Shown here: piece by piece, positions 17,872-26,536 of the stretch
Layout: each line of letters opens with the position of its first letter
How positions within the stretch are numbered: position 1 is the first letter of the stretch
From: Candidatus Electrothrix rattekaaiensis
GTDB taxonomy: Bacteria > Desulfobacterota > Desulfobulbia > Desulfobulbales > Desulfobulbaceae
Assembly (NCBI GenBank): GCA_032595675.1
Contig: JAVQMD010000001.1
Span: 124,001-188,000 of the forward strand
Direction of reading: 5' to 3'
DNA length: 64,000 nt
Notes under the pieces: model-generated
The model's database searches: none
What the model was told of the DNA's origin: nothing
The model's input: the letters and a program-made list of their open reading frames with translations, nothing else
Position numbers and translations under genes: made by a program

Positions 17872-19376
17872 TACAATACACCTCCCAGCACGGTCTCAAT
17901 GTAATCTGCCGGGTTCAGCAATTGTCCAGCCACCAGCAATGACAGGTTTACCAGTGGTTCGGCCAGCAGTCCTATAACCACTAAGATAGCCGCCAGTGCG
18001 CCCACCGGCAGCAGCATCGACACCCCGGCCTGGTGGGGTATAAAGCTGATCGCTTGAACAGGTGTCTCTTTACCGGGTTGGTCTTTCCAAAAGACTTCAG
18101 CCCAAATTTTGGTCATGGAGAACAGTGTCAAAAGACTAACACCCAATGACACGGCCACAATCACATACTGCTCGGCGGCCAGTCCGGCCTGAACCAGGGC
18201 AAATTTGGCCCAAAAACCGGATAAGGGCGGGATACCGGCCAGCGACAACGCTGGAATGAGAAACAGTAAGGCCAGTCCCGGATAGAGAATGGATAACCCG
18301 CCTAGTTGCTTCAAATTATAAGTACCGCGCAGTTTGTAAATGATGCCGCCTACCAGAAACAGGGCCGACTTAGCCAGGATGACATGCACCATAAAGTAGA
18401 CCGCACCACCCAACGCTGCCGTACTGAACAGCCCCAGGCCCATCAGCAGATAACCAATCTGGCTGATAATGTGGAACGACAGCAGCTTGCGAAACTCGGT
18501 TTGAGCCACGGCACCCAATACGCCGGTCACCATAGTGAAACCGGCAATGATCAAAATAAGGGTATGTGTGTAGCCAGTGTCTTGCGTGAAAAACAGAGTA
18601 AATACCCGCACCAGCGCATAAACGCCAACTTTGGTCATCAACCCGGCAAACAAAGCCAGCAACGCTGCCGGGGCGGTGTGATACGAGGCTGGCAGCCAGA
18701 AAAAGAGCGGAAAAGCCCCGGCCTTGATCCCGAAGGCCACCAGAAACAGCATCGCCAGCGTGGTAACCAGCCCCGACGGCAGGCTGTTAAGTTGGTCAGC
18801 CAAATCGGCCATATTCAGTGTGCCAGCTACCCCGTACAGAATTCCCACGGCCACCAAAAACAATATCGAACCGAACAAGTTGATGGCTACGTATTTGAAG
18901 GTGCCTTCTAACTGATCGCGCCGACCACCCAACACCAGAAGCACAAAGGAGGCGATCAACAGCAGTTCAAACCAGACATACAAGTTGAACATATCGCCTG
19001 TCAAAAATGCACCATTGACGCCCATCAGTATGAAATGTAACAAAGCCGAATAGCCAAAATGTTCGACTCGCTGTTCTGCGGTGGCCCGGCTGTAAATGAT
19101 AACACCCAGGCCCATTAAGGCTGCCAGGAGTACCATCATGGCGCTGAACAGATCGGCCACCAGGGTGATGCCAAAGGGCGCAGCCCATTCCCCTACCTGA
19201 ATGACCTGGATGCCATCACGCCATACCAGCACCAGCAGCTCAACAGCGATGATAAGCAGCAGCCCGGCCCCGCCCAGGCTTAGATTACGCCGGAGACGAG
19301 GTCGCTGACGGGCCAAGAGCACGCCGATGGTAGTGATCAAGGGAATAAGAATTGGCAGCAAAACAAAAATATTCAT
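17871..19376 (-). CDS. mrpD: Mrp antiporter subunit D
   Basis: A 501-residue NuoN/NuoM-like subunit (MnhD) with about 14 membrane helices. It contains the [10 protein letters not shown] stretch with the key helix-5 Glu and the [18 protein letters not shown] region of proton-translocating subunits. Works with MrpA as the ion-translocating core. It starts 13 bp after mrpC ends. Confidence 0.93.
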   Translation of the reverse strand: MNIFVLLPILIPLITTIGVLLARQRPRLRRNLSLGGAGLLLIIAVELLVLVWRDGIQVIQVGEWAAPFGITLVADLFSAMMVLLAALMGLGVIIYSRATAEQRVEHFGYSALLHFILMGVNGAFLTGDMFNLYVWFELLLIASFVLLVLGGRRDQLEGTFKYVAINLFGSILFLVAVGILYGVAGTLNMADLADQLNSLPSGLVTTLAMLFLVAFGIKAGAFPLFFWLPASYHTAPAALLALFAGLMTKVGVYALVRVFTLFFTQDTGYTHTLILIIAGFTMVTGVLGAVAQTEFRKLLSFHIISQIGYLLMGLGLFSTAALGGAVYFMVHVILAKSALFLVGGIIYKLRGTYNLKQLGGLSILYPGLALLFLIPALSLAGIPPLSGFWAKFALVQAGLAAEQYVIVAVSLGVSLLTLFSMTKIWAEVFWKDQPGKETPVQAISFIPHQAGVSMLLPVGALAAILVVIGLLAEPLVNLSLLVAGQLLNPADYIETVLGGVL

Positions 19377-19389
19377 CGGCAGGTCCTTA

Positions 19390-19743
19390 TCAAGTTTCGG
19401 TTGTTCTCAGTTGGTCCAGGTCATCGGTGCGCGCCGACTGGTAAAGGCGGCGGGCCAACACCAGGGCAAAGGCTTGCAGGCCAAAACCAATCACAATGGC
19501 CGTTAGCACCAACGCCTGCGGCAGCGGGTCGGCAAAGAGTCCAACAGGTTGGGTTGCGTCCACCGGAACAAGCGGAGGTCGACCGGGAATGAGGCGGCCC
19601 ATCAAAAAGATGAGCAGGTTGGCACCGTGTCCCAGCAGAATCAGCCCCACCAGCAACTTGACCAGATTACGCCGCAACAGCATATAAACGCCCCCGGCAA
19701 ACAGTCCGCCAATAACCAAGGCCAGTACAATTTCCACGGTCAT
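19390..19743 (-). CDS. mrpC: Mrp antiporter subunit C
   Basis: A 117-residue NuoK-like subunit (MnhC) with three helices. It has the family stretch [20 protein letters not shown] and the [12 protein letters not shown] segment. Its ATG overlaps the mrpB stop by 4 bp. Confidence 0.93.
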   Translation of the reverse strand: MTVEIVLALVIGGLFAGGVYMLLRRNLVKLLVGLILLGHGANLLIFLMGRLIPGRPPLVPVDATQPVGLFADPLPQALVLTAIVIGFGLQAFALVLARRLYQSARTDDLDQLRTTET

Positions 19744-20186
19744 TCCTCCTTAATAGAACCGGTCTTGGAGTCGGTTTCATTTTCCATGAGGGCAAAAATA
19801 ATGGTCAGCGTAACACCAATGACCACCAGATAAACGCCCACATCAAACAGTAGCGGCGTGCCCAGCTTGCCGATGACGGGCAGGGTTTGGGTGCTCCACA
19901 GACCGGTCATAAACACCTGCCCGCTCAATAGGCCCAGCAAGCCGCTCACCACCGCTGTCAGTAAGCCAACATAAATGAGCATGCGTGGGTCGATGCCTAG
20001 CAGTTGCCGCGCAGAGCGCAGGCCCAGAGCTAGGCCGTACAGAACCAGTGCCGCAGCGGCAACTAAGCCGCCGGTAAACCCGCCACCCGGCTCATTATGG
20101 CCCCGTAGCAACAGGAAAATCGAGAACATCAACAGCAAAGGCAACAGATAGCGAGTTGCCGTTGATAAGATCATAGAGTGCATCAA
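19740..20186 (-). CDS. mrpB: Mrp antiporter subunit B
   Basis: A 148-residue MnhB-type protein with four helices and the conserved [17 protein letters not shown] segment (about 26-42). A 43-bp gap separates it from mrpA. Confidence 0.93.
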   Translation of the reverse strand: MMHSMILSTATRYLLPLLLMFSIFLLLRGHNEPGGGFTGGLVAAAALVLYGLALGLRSARQLLGIDPRMLIYVGLLTAVVSGLLGLLSGQVFMTGLWSTQTLPVIGKLGTPLLFDVGVYLVVIGVTLTIIFALMENETDSKTGSIKEE

Positions 20187-20229
20187 TGCTGTCCTTTCTG
20201 TTAAGTGCCCAACTCGGTGCGCAGGTAAT

Positions 20230-22536
20230 TTATTTATTGTGCTTTTGTTGTTTCAGCAGTGCGTAAATGCCAATGGCGGCCACGGCCAGCACCGTGATTT
20301 CACCCAAGGTATCGAGCGCACGGAAATCAACCAGGATAACGTTCACAATGTTACGCCCTTTTGCCAGGGTGACGCTGTTTTCAGCAAAAAAAGGAGTCAG
20401 GCGAGACCGCATCGGTACTGTCAGAACCGTCAGTACCAGCACCGACACTAATCCACCAACCGTCAGTGCCACCAGCGCATCGCGGGCACGACTGGCCGTA
20501 CTGCTCAACCGGGAAAAGCGCGGCAAATGGTACAGCGTCAGAGCCAGGATAATTACAGTCAGGGTTTCGACGGCCAGTTGGGTCATCGCCAGATCGGGCG
20601 CACCGTAAAAAACAAACAGCAGCGACAGCCCATAGCCGATCATGCCCAAAGCGGCAATGGTAGCCAGTCGAGAGTTAGAAACTACTGCCGCTACTGTAGC
20701 CAACAAAATAACAACCGCCACCGTTATTTCATGCACCCGCACTCCCGACCAATGAGCTCCGATATTCAAGCCGTAGCGAGTCAGGAGCGTGTAACCAATC
20801 AATCCGGCGGCGGTGAGGACGATGGTTAGCAGGTAGAGCGGCAAATACCCATGCTGCAACAAGCGGGTTTGCCCGGTAGCAACGATTTGCAATCCGGCCA
20901 GCGTCCGCTCATAAATACGCTCCGGCCCGATGGCGACCAAAGCATTGGCAGGTGAAAGCAAGCGGCGCAATCCGTTGCGCCCGGTGTACAGGCCAATTCC
21001 GGCGAGCAAGGTAGCTAGGCTGAGCCAGAAAATGGCGTTGACCCCGCTCCAGGCGGCCAGCTTGACCCGTACCAATTCATCGGCAATGGCTGTGGCCGAG
21101 GTTGCCAAAAATGGGGTCAACAGGCTGCTGGGTACAAATTCCAGCAGCCCCACGAGTAACAGCCCCAGCCCGGCCAAGAGCAGCGGCCCCAGCCATAAGC
21201 TAGGGGGTGCTTCGTGAGCCGGTTTGGGTGTGGGCTTGAGTTGTCCCCAAAAGGGGCGCACGGCTACTAGTCCGGCCACCACCACGGTGAACGTGTTGGT
21301 CAACAGCACCAATCCGGTCAGCAGCCAAGCCGCCGATGGCGCGGTTAGCGCAGCCTCGTAAATGAGCTTTTTGCCAATGTAGCCTACAAACAAGGGCAGC
21401 GCCCCGGCCATTGAGAGGGCCGCCAGGGTGACGGCCACAAAGGTGATGGGCATTACCCGGCGCAAACCACGCAGTTGGTTGATGTCGCGCGTGCCTGTTT
21501 CGTGGTCAATGGCACCGGCGGCCATAAAGAGCGCACCCTTGTACAACGAGTGAACAATCAGAAAAACAACCGCCGCTTTGACCGCTATTGCCGTACCCAC
21601 GCCCAACAGTAACACCAATGTACCCAACGCGCTGATGGTAGAGTAGGCCAAAATACGCTTCAAATCGGTTTGTTGCCAGGCTAGGTAAGCACCCAAGAGC
21701 ATAGTGACGGCCCCGGTAGCGGTCAGGCTGCATTGCCAGATTGGCGTATTGCCCAAAATTGGGTTAAAGCGAGCCAGCAGAAAAATGCCCGCTTTCACCA
21801 TAGTGGCTGAGTGCAGGTAGGCACTCACCGGCGTAGGCGCGGCCATGGCGTTGGGCAGCCAGATATGAAACGGAAATTGAGCCGATTTGGTGAATGCGCC
21901 CAACAGGAAAAGCAAGACGATAGGCAGGTATAGCGGGTGATTTTGAATGACTATGTCCTGAGTTAACAGGTTGGATAGTTCCCAACTGCCGCCAACCTGT
22001 CCCAACAGCACCAGACCGGCCAGCAAGGCCAGCCCACCGCCCCCGGTTATCAGCAATGCTTGCAGTGCCGAAGCTCTGGCCTCGGACTGACGATGGTTGA
22101 AGCCAATCAGCAAGTAAGAACTCAGGCTGGTCAGTTCCCAAAACACAAACATAGCGATGATGTTGCCCGACAGTGCCAGACCCAGCATTGCGGTCATAAA
22201 AAGCAGCAGGTAGACGTAAAACCGGCCTAGCTGTGGATGCCCGTCCAGGTATCCTCCGGCGTAAATTATCACCAGGGTGCCGATGCCGCTAATGAGCAGG
22301 GCAAAAACCAGGCTCAGACCGTCAATATAAAAAGAAAGGTTGACGCCCAGACTGGGCACCCAAGGGTAGCTGACAGTGATGACCTCACCAGTAGCTACCC
22401 GGCCAATCAAACCGGCAAATAAGAGGGTGAGGCTCAACGGCAATAGGGCAACAAACCATCCCGAGTTGAGACGGTGTAACCAGGATTTGCCATTGGCGGT
22501 TTTTTGTTCGGAAGCAATGGCTGGTGTCATGTTCAA
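20230..22536 (-). CDS. mrpA: Mrp antiporter subunit A
   Basis: The 768-residue largest subunit. A NuoL-like core has [17 protein letters not shown] and [16 protein letters not shown], and is followed by the C-terminal DUF4040 (about 625-690) and MbhE-like (about 725-768) modules. These extras are what distinguish full MrpA from NuoL. The whole operon therefore encodes a complete group-1 type Mrp. Na+/H+ exchange would sustain pH and Na+ balance and could feed the Na+-coupled symporter next door, which is my inference. Confidence 0.94.
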   Translation of the reverse strand: MNMTPAIASEQKTANGKSWLHRLNSGWFVALLPLSLTLLFAGLIGRVATGEVITVSYPWVPSLGVNLSFYIDGLSLVFALLISGIGTLVIIYAGGYLDGHPQLGRFYVYLLLFMTAMLGLALSGNIIAMFVFWELTSLSSYLLIGFNHRQSEARASALQALLITGGGGLALLAGLVLLGQVGGSWELSNLLTQDIVIQNHPLYLPIVLLFLLGAFTKSAQFPFHIWLPNAMAAPTPVSAYLHSATMVKAGIFLLARFNPILGNTPIWQCSLTATGAVTMLLGAYLAWQQTDLKRILAYSTISALGTLVLLLGVGTAIAVKAAVVFLIVHSLYKGALFMAAGAIDHETGTRDINQLRGLRRVMPITFVAVTLAALSMAGALPLFVGYIGKKLIYEAALTAPSAAWLLTGLVLLTNTFTVVVAGLVAVRPFWGQLKPTPKPAHEAPPSLWLGPLLLAGLGLLLVGLLEFVPSSLLTPFLATSATAIADELVRVKLAAWSGVNAIFWLSLATLLAGIGLYTGRNGLRRLLSPANALVAIGPERIYERTLAGLQIVATGQTRLLQHGYLPLYLLTIVLTAAGLIGYTLLTRYGLNIGAHWSGVRVHEITVAVVILLATVAAVVSNSRLATIAALGMIGYGLSLLFVFYGAPDLAMTQLAVETLTVIILALTLYHLPRFSRLSSTASRARDALVALTVGGLVSVLVLTVLTVPMRSRLTPFFAENSVTLAKGRNIVNVILVDFRALDTLGEITVLAVAAIGIYALLKQQKHNK

Positions 22537-22542
22537 GTCTCG

Positions 22543-23490
22543 TTATTCATCCAGTTTGACCGGAGTGACAAATCCTTCGGGTTTAACGGCCATCACCGAG
22601 CTGTTTACCTGATTGAGCACATTCTCAGCGGTATTTCCGATGAAAAAACCGGGAACACCGGTGCGACCCACTGTGCCCATTACAATCAAACCAATGTTGT
22701 TTTGTTCAGCTAAGGCGGGAATAATATTTTTGGCTTCGCCTTTCAGGAAATGGATTTTGTGTTGTAGCTTTTCCAGGTCATATCTGGACAGCAGTTTATC
22801 CAACGCATCTTTGTGCTCGCTTTCGGTTCGGCGCAACAACTTTTCTAATTCAGTCGGTGGAATCTGGGCACGTCCGTGCGTTAAAAGAGATTCCCCATAC
22901 AAGGTCCAGGCGTTGACAATGTGTAGTTCAGCGTTATAGCACAGAGCCTTAGAAGTGGCCAAGTCCATAATTTTGATGGCCAGTTCGTTTTTTTGTTTGT
23001 CAGAATCGGGGTCCACTGCCGCCAGGATGCGGGCGTAGTGACCAGAATGATCCGGTTTGACCACCCACACCGGGCAGGGAGATTTACGCATCAAGTGCAT
23101 GGAGGTACTACAAAATACACGTTCTCTTAAACCACCATTCCCGTCGGCGGTCATAATGACCAGATCGTGTTTAAAGCGCAGTACTTCTCGAATGATTTGT
23201 AGAAACGGTGTACCTGTAATCACTTTTGTTGCTACTTGAATACCCTCCTGCCGAACAGGTTCAACGAATTGCTCCAGGTCTCGCTTGCGAATCTCAAGGT
23301 CATGCGAGCGCAATGAGGATAACACTTCCGGGGTTGGCTCCAAGTCTCCTGCATGTAACACGTCTTCAACAACATTAACAACTGTCAGGCGCGTCTGATT
23401 TCGTTTGCAGAGGTCTTTAGCTTGTTCAATCGTCGCTTTGTTCTGCGTGCTTTCATTAAAAACCAATAGAATGTTCTTAAAACGTTTCAT
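22543..23490 (-). CDS. Tandem universal stress protein
   Basis: A 315-residue protein with two USP domains (about 1-145 and 150-305). The second has the ATP-binding G-x2-G-x9-G-N pattern in GTVGRTGVPGFFIGN. It ends 6 bp before mrpA and is the first gene of the operon. USP genes next to cation antiporters are common, and a nucleotide-sensing regulatory role is inferred. It lies within the imported core. Confidence 0.9.
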   Translation of the reverse strand: MKRFKNILLVFNESTQNKATIEQAKDLCKRNQTRLTVVNVVEDVLHAGDLEPTPEVLSSLRSHDLEIRKRDLEQFVEPVRQEGIQVATKVITGTPFLQIIREVLRFKHDLVIMTADGNGGLRERVFCSTSMHLMRKSPCPVWVVKPDHSGHYARILAAVDPDSDKQKNELAIKIMDLATSKALCYNAELHIVNAWTLYGESLLTHGRAQIPPTELEKLLRRTESEHKDALDKLLSRYDLEKLQHKIHFLKGEAKNIIPALAEQNNIGLIVMGTVGRTGVPGFFIGNTAENVLNQVNSSVMAVKPEGFVTPVKLDE

Positions 23491-23711
23491 GATGTCTCCT
23501 AGGTAGGACTTATTTCGTAATTGATAAAACCCATTATATCACAAAAACACCACACTACCAAAATCAATTCAAGGCAAACCAACTATACAAAGTCAGTTTG
23601 CCTTGTCACCCACTCGAAAAGGGCGTTGGGTTTCCTCTGTCAACCCAACCTACTCCCTTAAATCAATAGGGTAAATCAATAGAAATCAATAGGGTCAGAC
23701 TCGATTGATTT
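23491..23711. other. Upstream region of the usp-mrp operon and inner junction
   Basis: 221 bp upstream of the operon, likely holding its promoter. It contains a perfect 10-bp hairpin CAAGGCAAAC/GTTTGCCTTG (23570-23579, 23596-23605), a second hairpin GTTGGGTT/AACCCAAC (23625-23632, 23642-23649), and then three stuttered pieces of the RAYT repeat (23661 onward; full-length 23684-23710). The GTTGGGTT type palindrome differs from the palindromes elsewhere in this window, consistent with a foreign source for the core. Confidence 0.65.
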
Positions 23712-23767
23712 CTGGAGTTATTCAGCGATAATGAACTGATTCATTCAGTCTCGTTAACGCGTGCTGA

Positions 23768-23808
23768 CGGCATCTCAACCACCTTGGTTGAGGTGCCGTT
23801 TTTTTTTT
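23768..23808 (+). terminator. Duplicated copy of the symporter terminator
   Basis: The same 13-bp hairpin as at 14265, followed by ten T. Here it lies in front of the second RAYT and downstream of a 20-bp copy of the symporter's 3' end, with no intact gene before it. Confidence 0.9.
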
Positions 23809-23861
23809 GCTTCCTCTTTCCGTTGTCCTGCTCGCAGGCAATATGCTCATCAAATGCAAGG

Positions 23862-23888
23862 AATCAATAGGGTCAGACTCGATTGATT
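23862..23888. repeat. RAYT-unit left inverted repeat, copy 2
   Basis: Identical to 14340-14366. Its reverse complement is at 24686-24712. Just before it, 18 bp (ending GCAAG) are present that are missing from copy 1. Confidence 0.92.
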
Positions 23889-23984
23889 TTGTCAATATAA
23901 TCAATTATAATAGGAGCAGAGCCATCCCCTTGTCTACATAACAGAACATATTGCCCTGCAAATCTCTCTCCAACAGGATCCGCT

Positions 23985-24701
23985 ATGCCTCGCCATCCTC
24001 GTTTCGTTTTAGTCGGCCACCCCCAGCATGTAATTATACGCGGAAACAACCGAGAACCGATATTCTACACCGATGAAGATTACCGGTTTTATCTGGAAAA
24101 ATTACAGGCAGCCTGCGAAAAACACACCTGTGATGTTCATGCCTATGTCCTGATGACCAACCATGTTCACCTCCTGATCACACCCCATGAAAAGGATGGC
24201 ATCTCTAAAACCATGCAGATGATCGGTCGCTATTATGTGCAATATTTCAATCACACCTATCAGCGTACAGGGACATTATGGGAAGGCCGCTATAAAGCGA
24301 CTCTTATCGACAGCGAACAATATGCCCTCACCTGTTATCGCTATATAGAAATGAATCCGGTACGGGCAGAGATGGTCAATCACCCCGCCGAGTACCCTTG
24401 GTCCAGTTATCGCATGAATGCTTTGGGAAAACATGATAATATGGTTACTCCCCACCCTCTTTATCAGGCCTTGGCAGAGACCCCGGAGAAACGAAGGGAA
24501 ATGTACAGATCCTTCTTTGATCAGCAACTGGATGAGACTTCACTCAAAGAAATTCGGGAGGCGACCAATAAAGCATGGGTACTGGGAAGTGCTTGTTTTA
24601 AGGAAAAGATAGAAGTAAGGATCAATCGTCAAATGACTCCTAAGCAGAAAGGCGGCGATAGAAAATCAGAGGAATATCGTCAAAAAATCAATCGAGTCTG
24701 A
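23985..24701 (+). CDS. REP-associated tyrosine transposase (RAYT), intact
   Basis: A 238-residue Y1/HUH single-strand transposase of the IS200-like REP-associated type. It has the HUH motif His60-Val-His62 in MTNHVHLL and a candidate nucleophile Tyr120 in YRYIEMNPVRA. A basic tail (QKGGDRKSE) follows. AGGA lies before ATG 23985. Such enzymes recognise and cut palindromic REP DNA, and this gene is flanked by a perfect inverted pair of 27-bp REP-like repeats. It is nearly identical to the broken copy at 14463. Confidence 0.93.
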   Translation: MPRHPRFVLVGHPQHVIIRGNNREPIFYTDEDYRFYLEKLQAACEKHTCDVHAYVLMTNHVHLLITPHEKDGISKTMQMIGRYYVQYFNHTYQRTGTLWEGRYKATLIDSEQYALTCYRYIEMNPVRAEMVNHPAEYPWSSYRMNALGKHDNMVTPHPLYQALAETPEKRREMYRSFFDQQLDETSLKEIREATNKAWVLGSACFKEKIEVRINRQMTPKQKGGDRKSEEYRQKINRV

Positions 24702-24712
24702 CCCTATTGATT
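24686..24712. repeat. RAYT-unit right inverted repeat, copy 2
   Basis: Exact reverse complement of 23862-23888. It overlaps the RAYT stop. Unrelated sequence begins right after it, marking the outer right edge of the island. Confidence 0.92.
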
Positions 24713-24790
24713 CCTGCGACCCAGGTTCAGGAGATTCTGCGTTGTCTGCCCAGGGCCTTGGATAAGGTGCATAAGGATTTGGGGCTGTAG
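24713..24790 (+). pseudogene. 3' tail of an unidentified gene cut by the RAYT unit
   Basis: Directly abutting the right REP, an open frame reads PATQVQEILRCLPRALDKVH and six more residues to TAG at 24788. It looks like a helical protein's C-terminus whose 5' part has been lost. The family is not recognised. It could also be a chance frame. Confidence 0.4.
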
Positions 24791-24815
24791 GAATTCGGGA
24801 ATTCTTTTGCAGTGT

Positions 24816-24843
24816 GTAGGGGCAGACCTCTGTGTCTGCCTTT
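24816..24843. repeat. REP-like palindrome, CAGAC type
   Basis: GGCAGAC pairs with GTCTGCC around a CTCT core, preceded by GTAGG. The same type occurs at 35874. Confidence 0.65.
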
Positions 24844-24884
24844 CTGTTCTCGGAACTTGTTTGACTATACTTTCGTAGAAAACG

Positions 24885-25901
24885 TTATAGGGTTGCAAGT
24901 AATTCTTTAACATTATCTTTATATCGTTCGAGAGGGCCTGGATTTACCTGTGGATTTGCATCATGTACTTTATACTTTCCCGGTGTAACTTTATATAATG
25001 GTCTTCCATAATGAGAACATACAATAGCTACAGAATGACTGTCAGGCATTTCCCTGAAAATAGCTCTTCCATTTACAAATCGAGTGCTATCATTTTTTTG
25101 AAAGGTTATAACATTTTCTTTGATTGCATTAAACATCGCCTCGAATGCTTTACTTGCTTTTTTGTTATATTGAGTTGAACGATTCAATATAACGGCATGG
25201 ATAAGAGGTAGCGGAATGTCAAAATCAGTAGTTTTTGTTGAAAAATTAACCGGTATATATTCAGTGGAAACCCCAAAGCCGTAAAGTAATGATGCAACAT
25301 TGTCAATAGCTCTAGCAGAAGAGCCATCACTTGAGCATGGTATAATTAAACGATCACAAGCTATCATTGCAAGTTCAGTATATGCAGAAAAACTTGGATT
25401 GCAGTCAATCAGCACCATAGTTTGTTCTTGGCCGATTTTTCTAGAACAGGCTTGTATTAGATCACTTAGCCAATACCTTACGTTTTTCCACGCATTAACT
25501 GGTAATGTTTGCCCACCGATTTGGCTAATAACCTGTGCCTGTATTTCTAAGCTTGGATCGCCGCAAATTAAGAATAGATTTGAGGGAAGTTCATTATTGT
25601 AATCTTCAAGGTGAAGTAAAAACGATGTCTCGTCACCGGTTTTTTCATGCGGAGATGAAATTCTTGAGTCTAGATACCCTCCTACAGTTTTCCTCTCTTC
25701 TCCTTTTGATAGTATTTTTAAAAGGTTGGCACTTCCTTTTCCGTTTCCTCCTAAAACAATCTCTGAAAGATTGGCTTGAGGACACATATCCACCAGAATT
25801 ATCTTTTTGTCTGGGTGAGCATGAGCATATTCTACACCTAAGATAAAGGATAGAAATGTTTTTCCAACACCACCTTTATTGTTCCATACCCCGTATTTCA
25901 T
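24885..25901 (-). CDS. ParA-family ATPase, orphan
   Basis: A 338-residue Walker-type ATPase with the deviant Walker A KGGVGKT (9-15), VDMCPQANLS (Walker A' region, about 38-47) and VLIDCNPSFS (Walker B). Family members position or segregate DNA or protein cargo. No ParB-like gene or centromere-like repeat is next to it, so its cargo is unknown. It is AT-richer than its surroundings and lies between a RAYT island and a Fic remnant, which suggests acquired DNA. Confidence 0.85.
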   Translation of the reverse strand: MKYGVWNNKGGVGKTFLSFILGVEYAHAHPDKKIILVDMCPQANLSEIVLGGNGKGSANLLKILSKGEERKTVGGYLDSRISSPHEKTGDETSFLLHLEDYNNELPSNLFLICGDPSLEIQAQVISQIGGQTLPVNAWKNVRYWLSDLIQACSRKIGQEQTMVLIDCNPSFSAYTELAMIACDRLIIPCSSDGSSARAIDNVASLLYGFGVSTEYIPVNFSTKTTDFDIPLPLIHAVILNRSTQYNKKASKAFEAMFNAIKENVITFQKNDSTRFVNGRAIFREMPDSHSVAIVCSHYGRPLYKVTPGKYKVHDANPQVNPGPLERYKDNVKELLATL

Positions 25902-26227
25902 TGGTCATACCCTTGAGATAGATTAGCTATAAAACTTTTTATAGCTTTGGAAATTATTACAATCTAAGAACTTAAATCTATAGGTCTTAATTTAGCATAC
26001 TATACAGGTAATGCATAATGCGTTCAACGTTATAAAACGTGCTGCATTATTTGACCGCTGCGCAGTTACTTTCCCGGTGTCCATCTGAGGTAATAAGTAG
26101 GTGTGCATAAATAACTTAACATTTTCCAGCAGGAAGTCCCTGTAACTTCGTACTTCACTGTTTAAGTAGTTATGCACAGGTACTTATGATATCTTGGCCA
26201 ATGTTGGACAAGATTACCACATCAACT
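25902..26227. other. AT-rich gap with an imperfect inverted repeat
   Basis: No gene seen. Two ~27-bp arms (26093-26119 and 26162-26187) match as ATAAGTA-NN-TGTGCATAA-N3/4-CTTAA in opposite orientation, separated by about 42 bp. This could be a large hairpin, a MITE remnant or a recombination site. Confidence 0.6.
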
Positions 26228-26428
26228 TTACGTAACTTTTGTTAGAATAATTTTGGTCGGGTACTTACTTTGAATGGTTGCCATCCCTTTCAGTTCTTGG
26301 AGAAAAACAGGGTGCAATTGCTCCAGATGTTCCCATTTTCCTCGAAACAGATCAATCTCGGCAACCAGCTGGATAATTTGCTGATTTGCTGTAAAAGCAA
26401 AATGTAATTTCTGATCTAAGGTGTTCAT
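26228..26428 (-). pseudogene. N-terminal remnant of a Fic-family protein
   Basis: A 66-codon frame whose first ~48 residues resemble the N-terminal helical part of Fic proteins: LVAEIDLFRGKWEHLEQLHP, then ELKGMATIQS. In intact Fic proteins this is followed by a conserved S-STRIEG segment. Here a STR can be read only in a shifted frame, and the catalytic HPFxxGNGR is absent. I infer a truncated, frameshifted gene. Confidence 0.5.
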
Positions 26429-26500
26429 ATTTTATCTGTATTTATACGATAAATTGCAATGCCTTCGCCAGGGGGCATTTTCTGTATGCAGGGTTTGCCG

Positions 26501-26527
26501 TAAGGGCACGGCACGCCGTGCCCCTAC
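26501..26527. repeat. REP-like GC palindrome
   Basis: Stem GGGCACGGC (26504-26512) with GCCGTGCCC (26515-26523) around AC, flanked by TAA and CTACC. It lies just past the 3' end of the macroglobulin gene. Confidence 0.8.
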
Positions 26528-26536
26528 CGAAATCCC

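Larger units (their letters stand above)
14209..24712. mobile_element. Composite island: RAYT direct repeats flanking an Mrp operon
   Basis: Two direct repeats (14209-16572, interrupted by an IS; and 23712-24712) bracket a 7.1-kb core (16573-23711) holding mrpA-G and a universal stress gene. The left repeat continues smoothly from the symporter gene, so it marks the native site. The right one begins abruptly inside a copy of that gene's tail, immediately after REP-type sequence. Apart from the IS, the repeats differ by an 18-bp indel, one T and a few substitutions, so the arrangement is recent. The core is bounded on both sides by RAYT-type REP sequence in inverted orientation. The mechanism is inferred. 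Confidence 0.75.
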
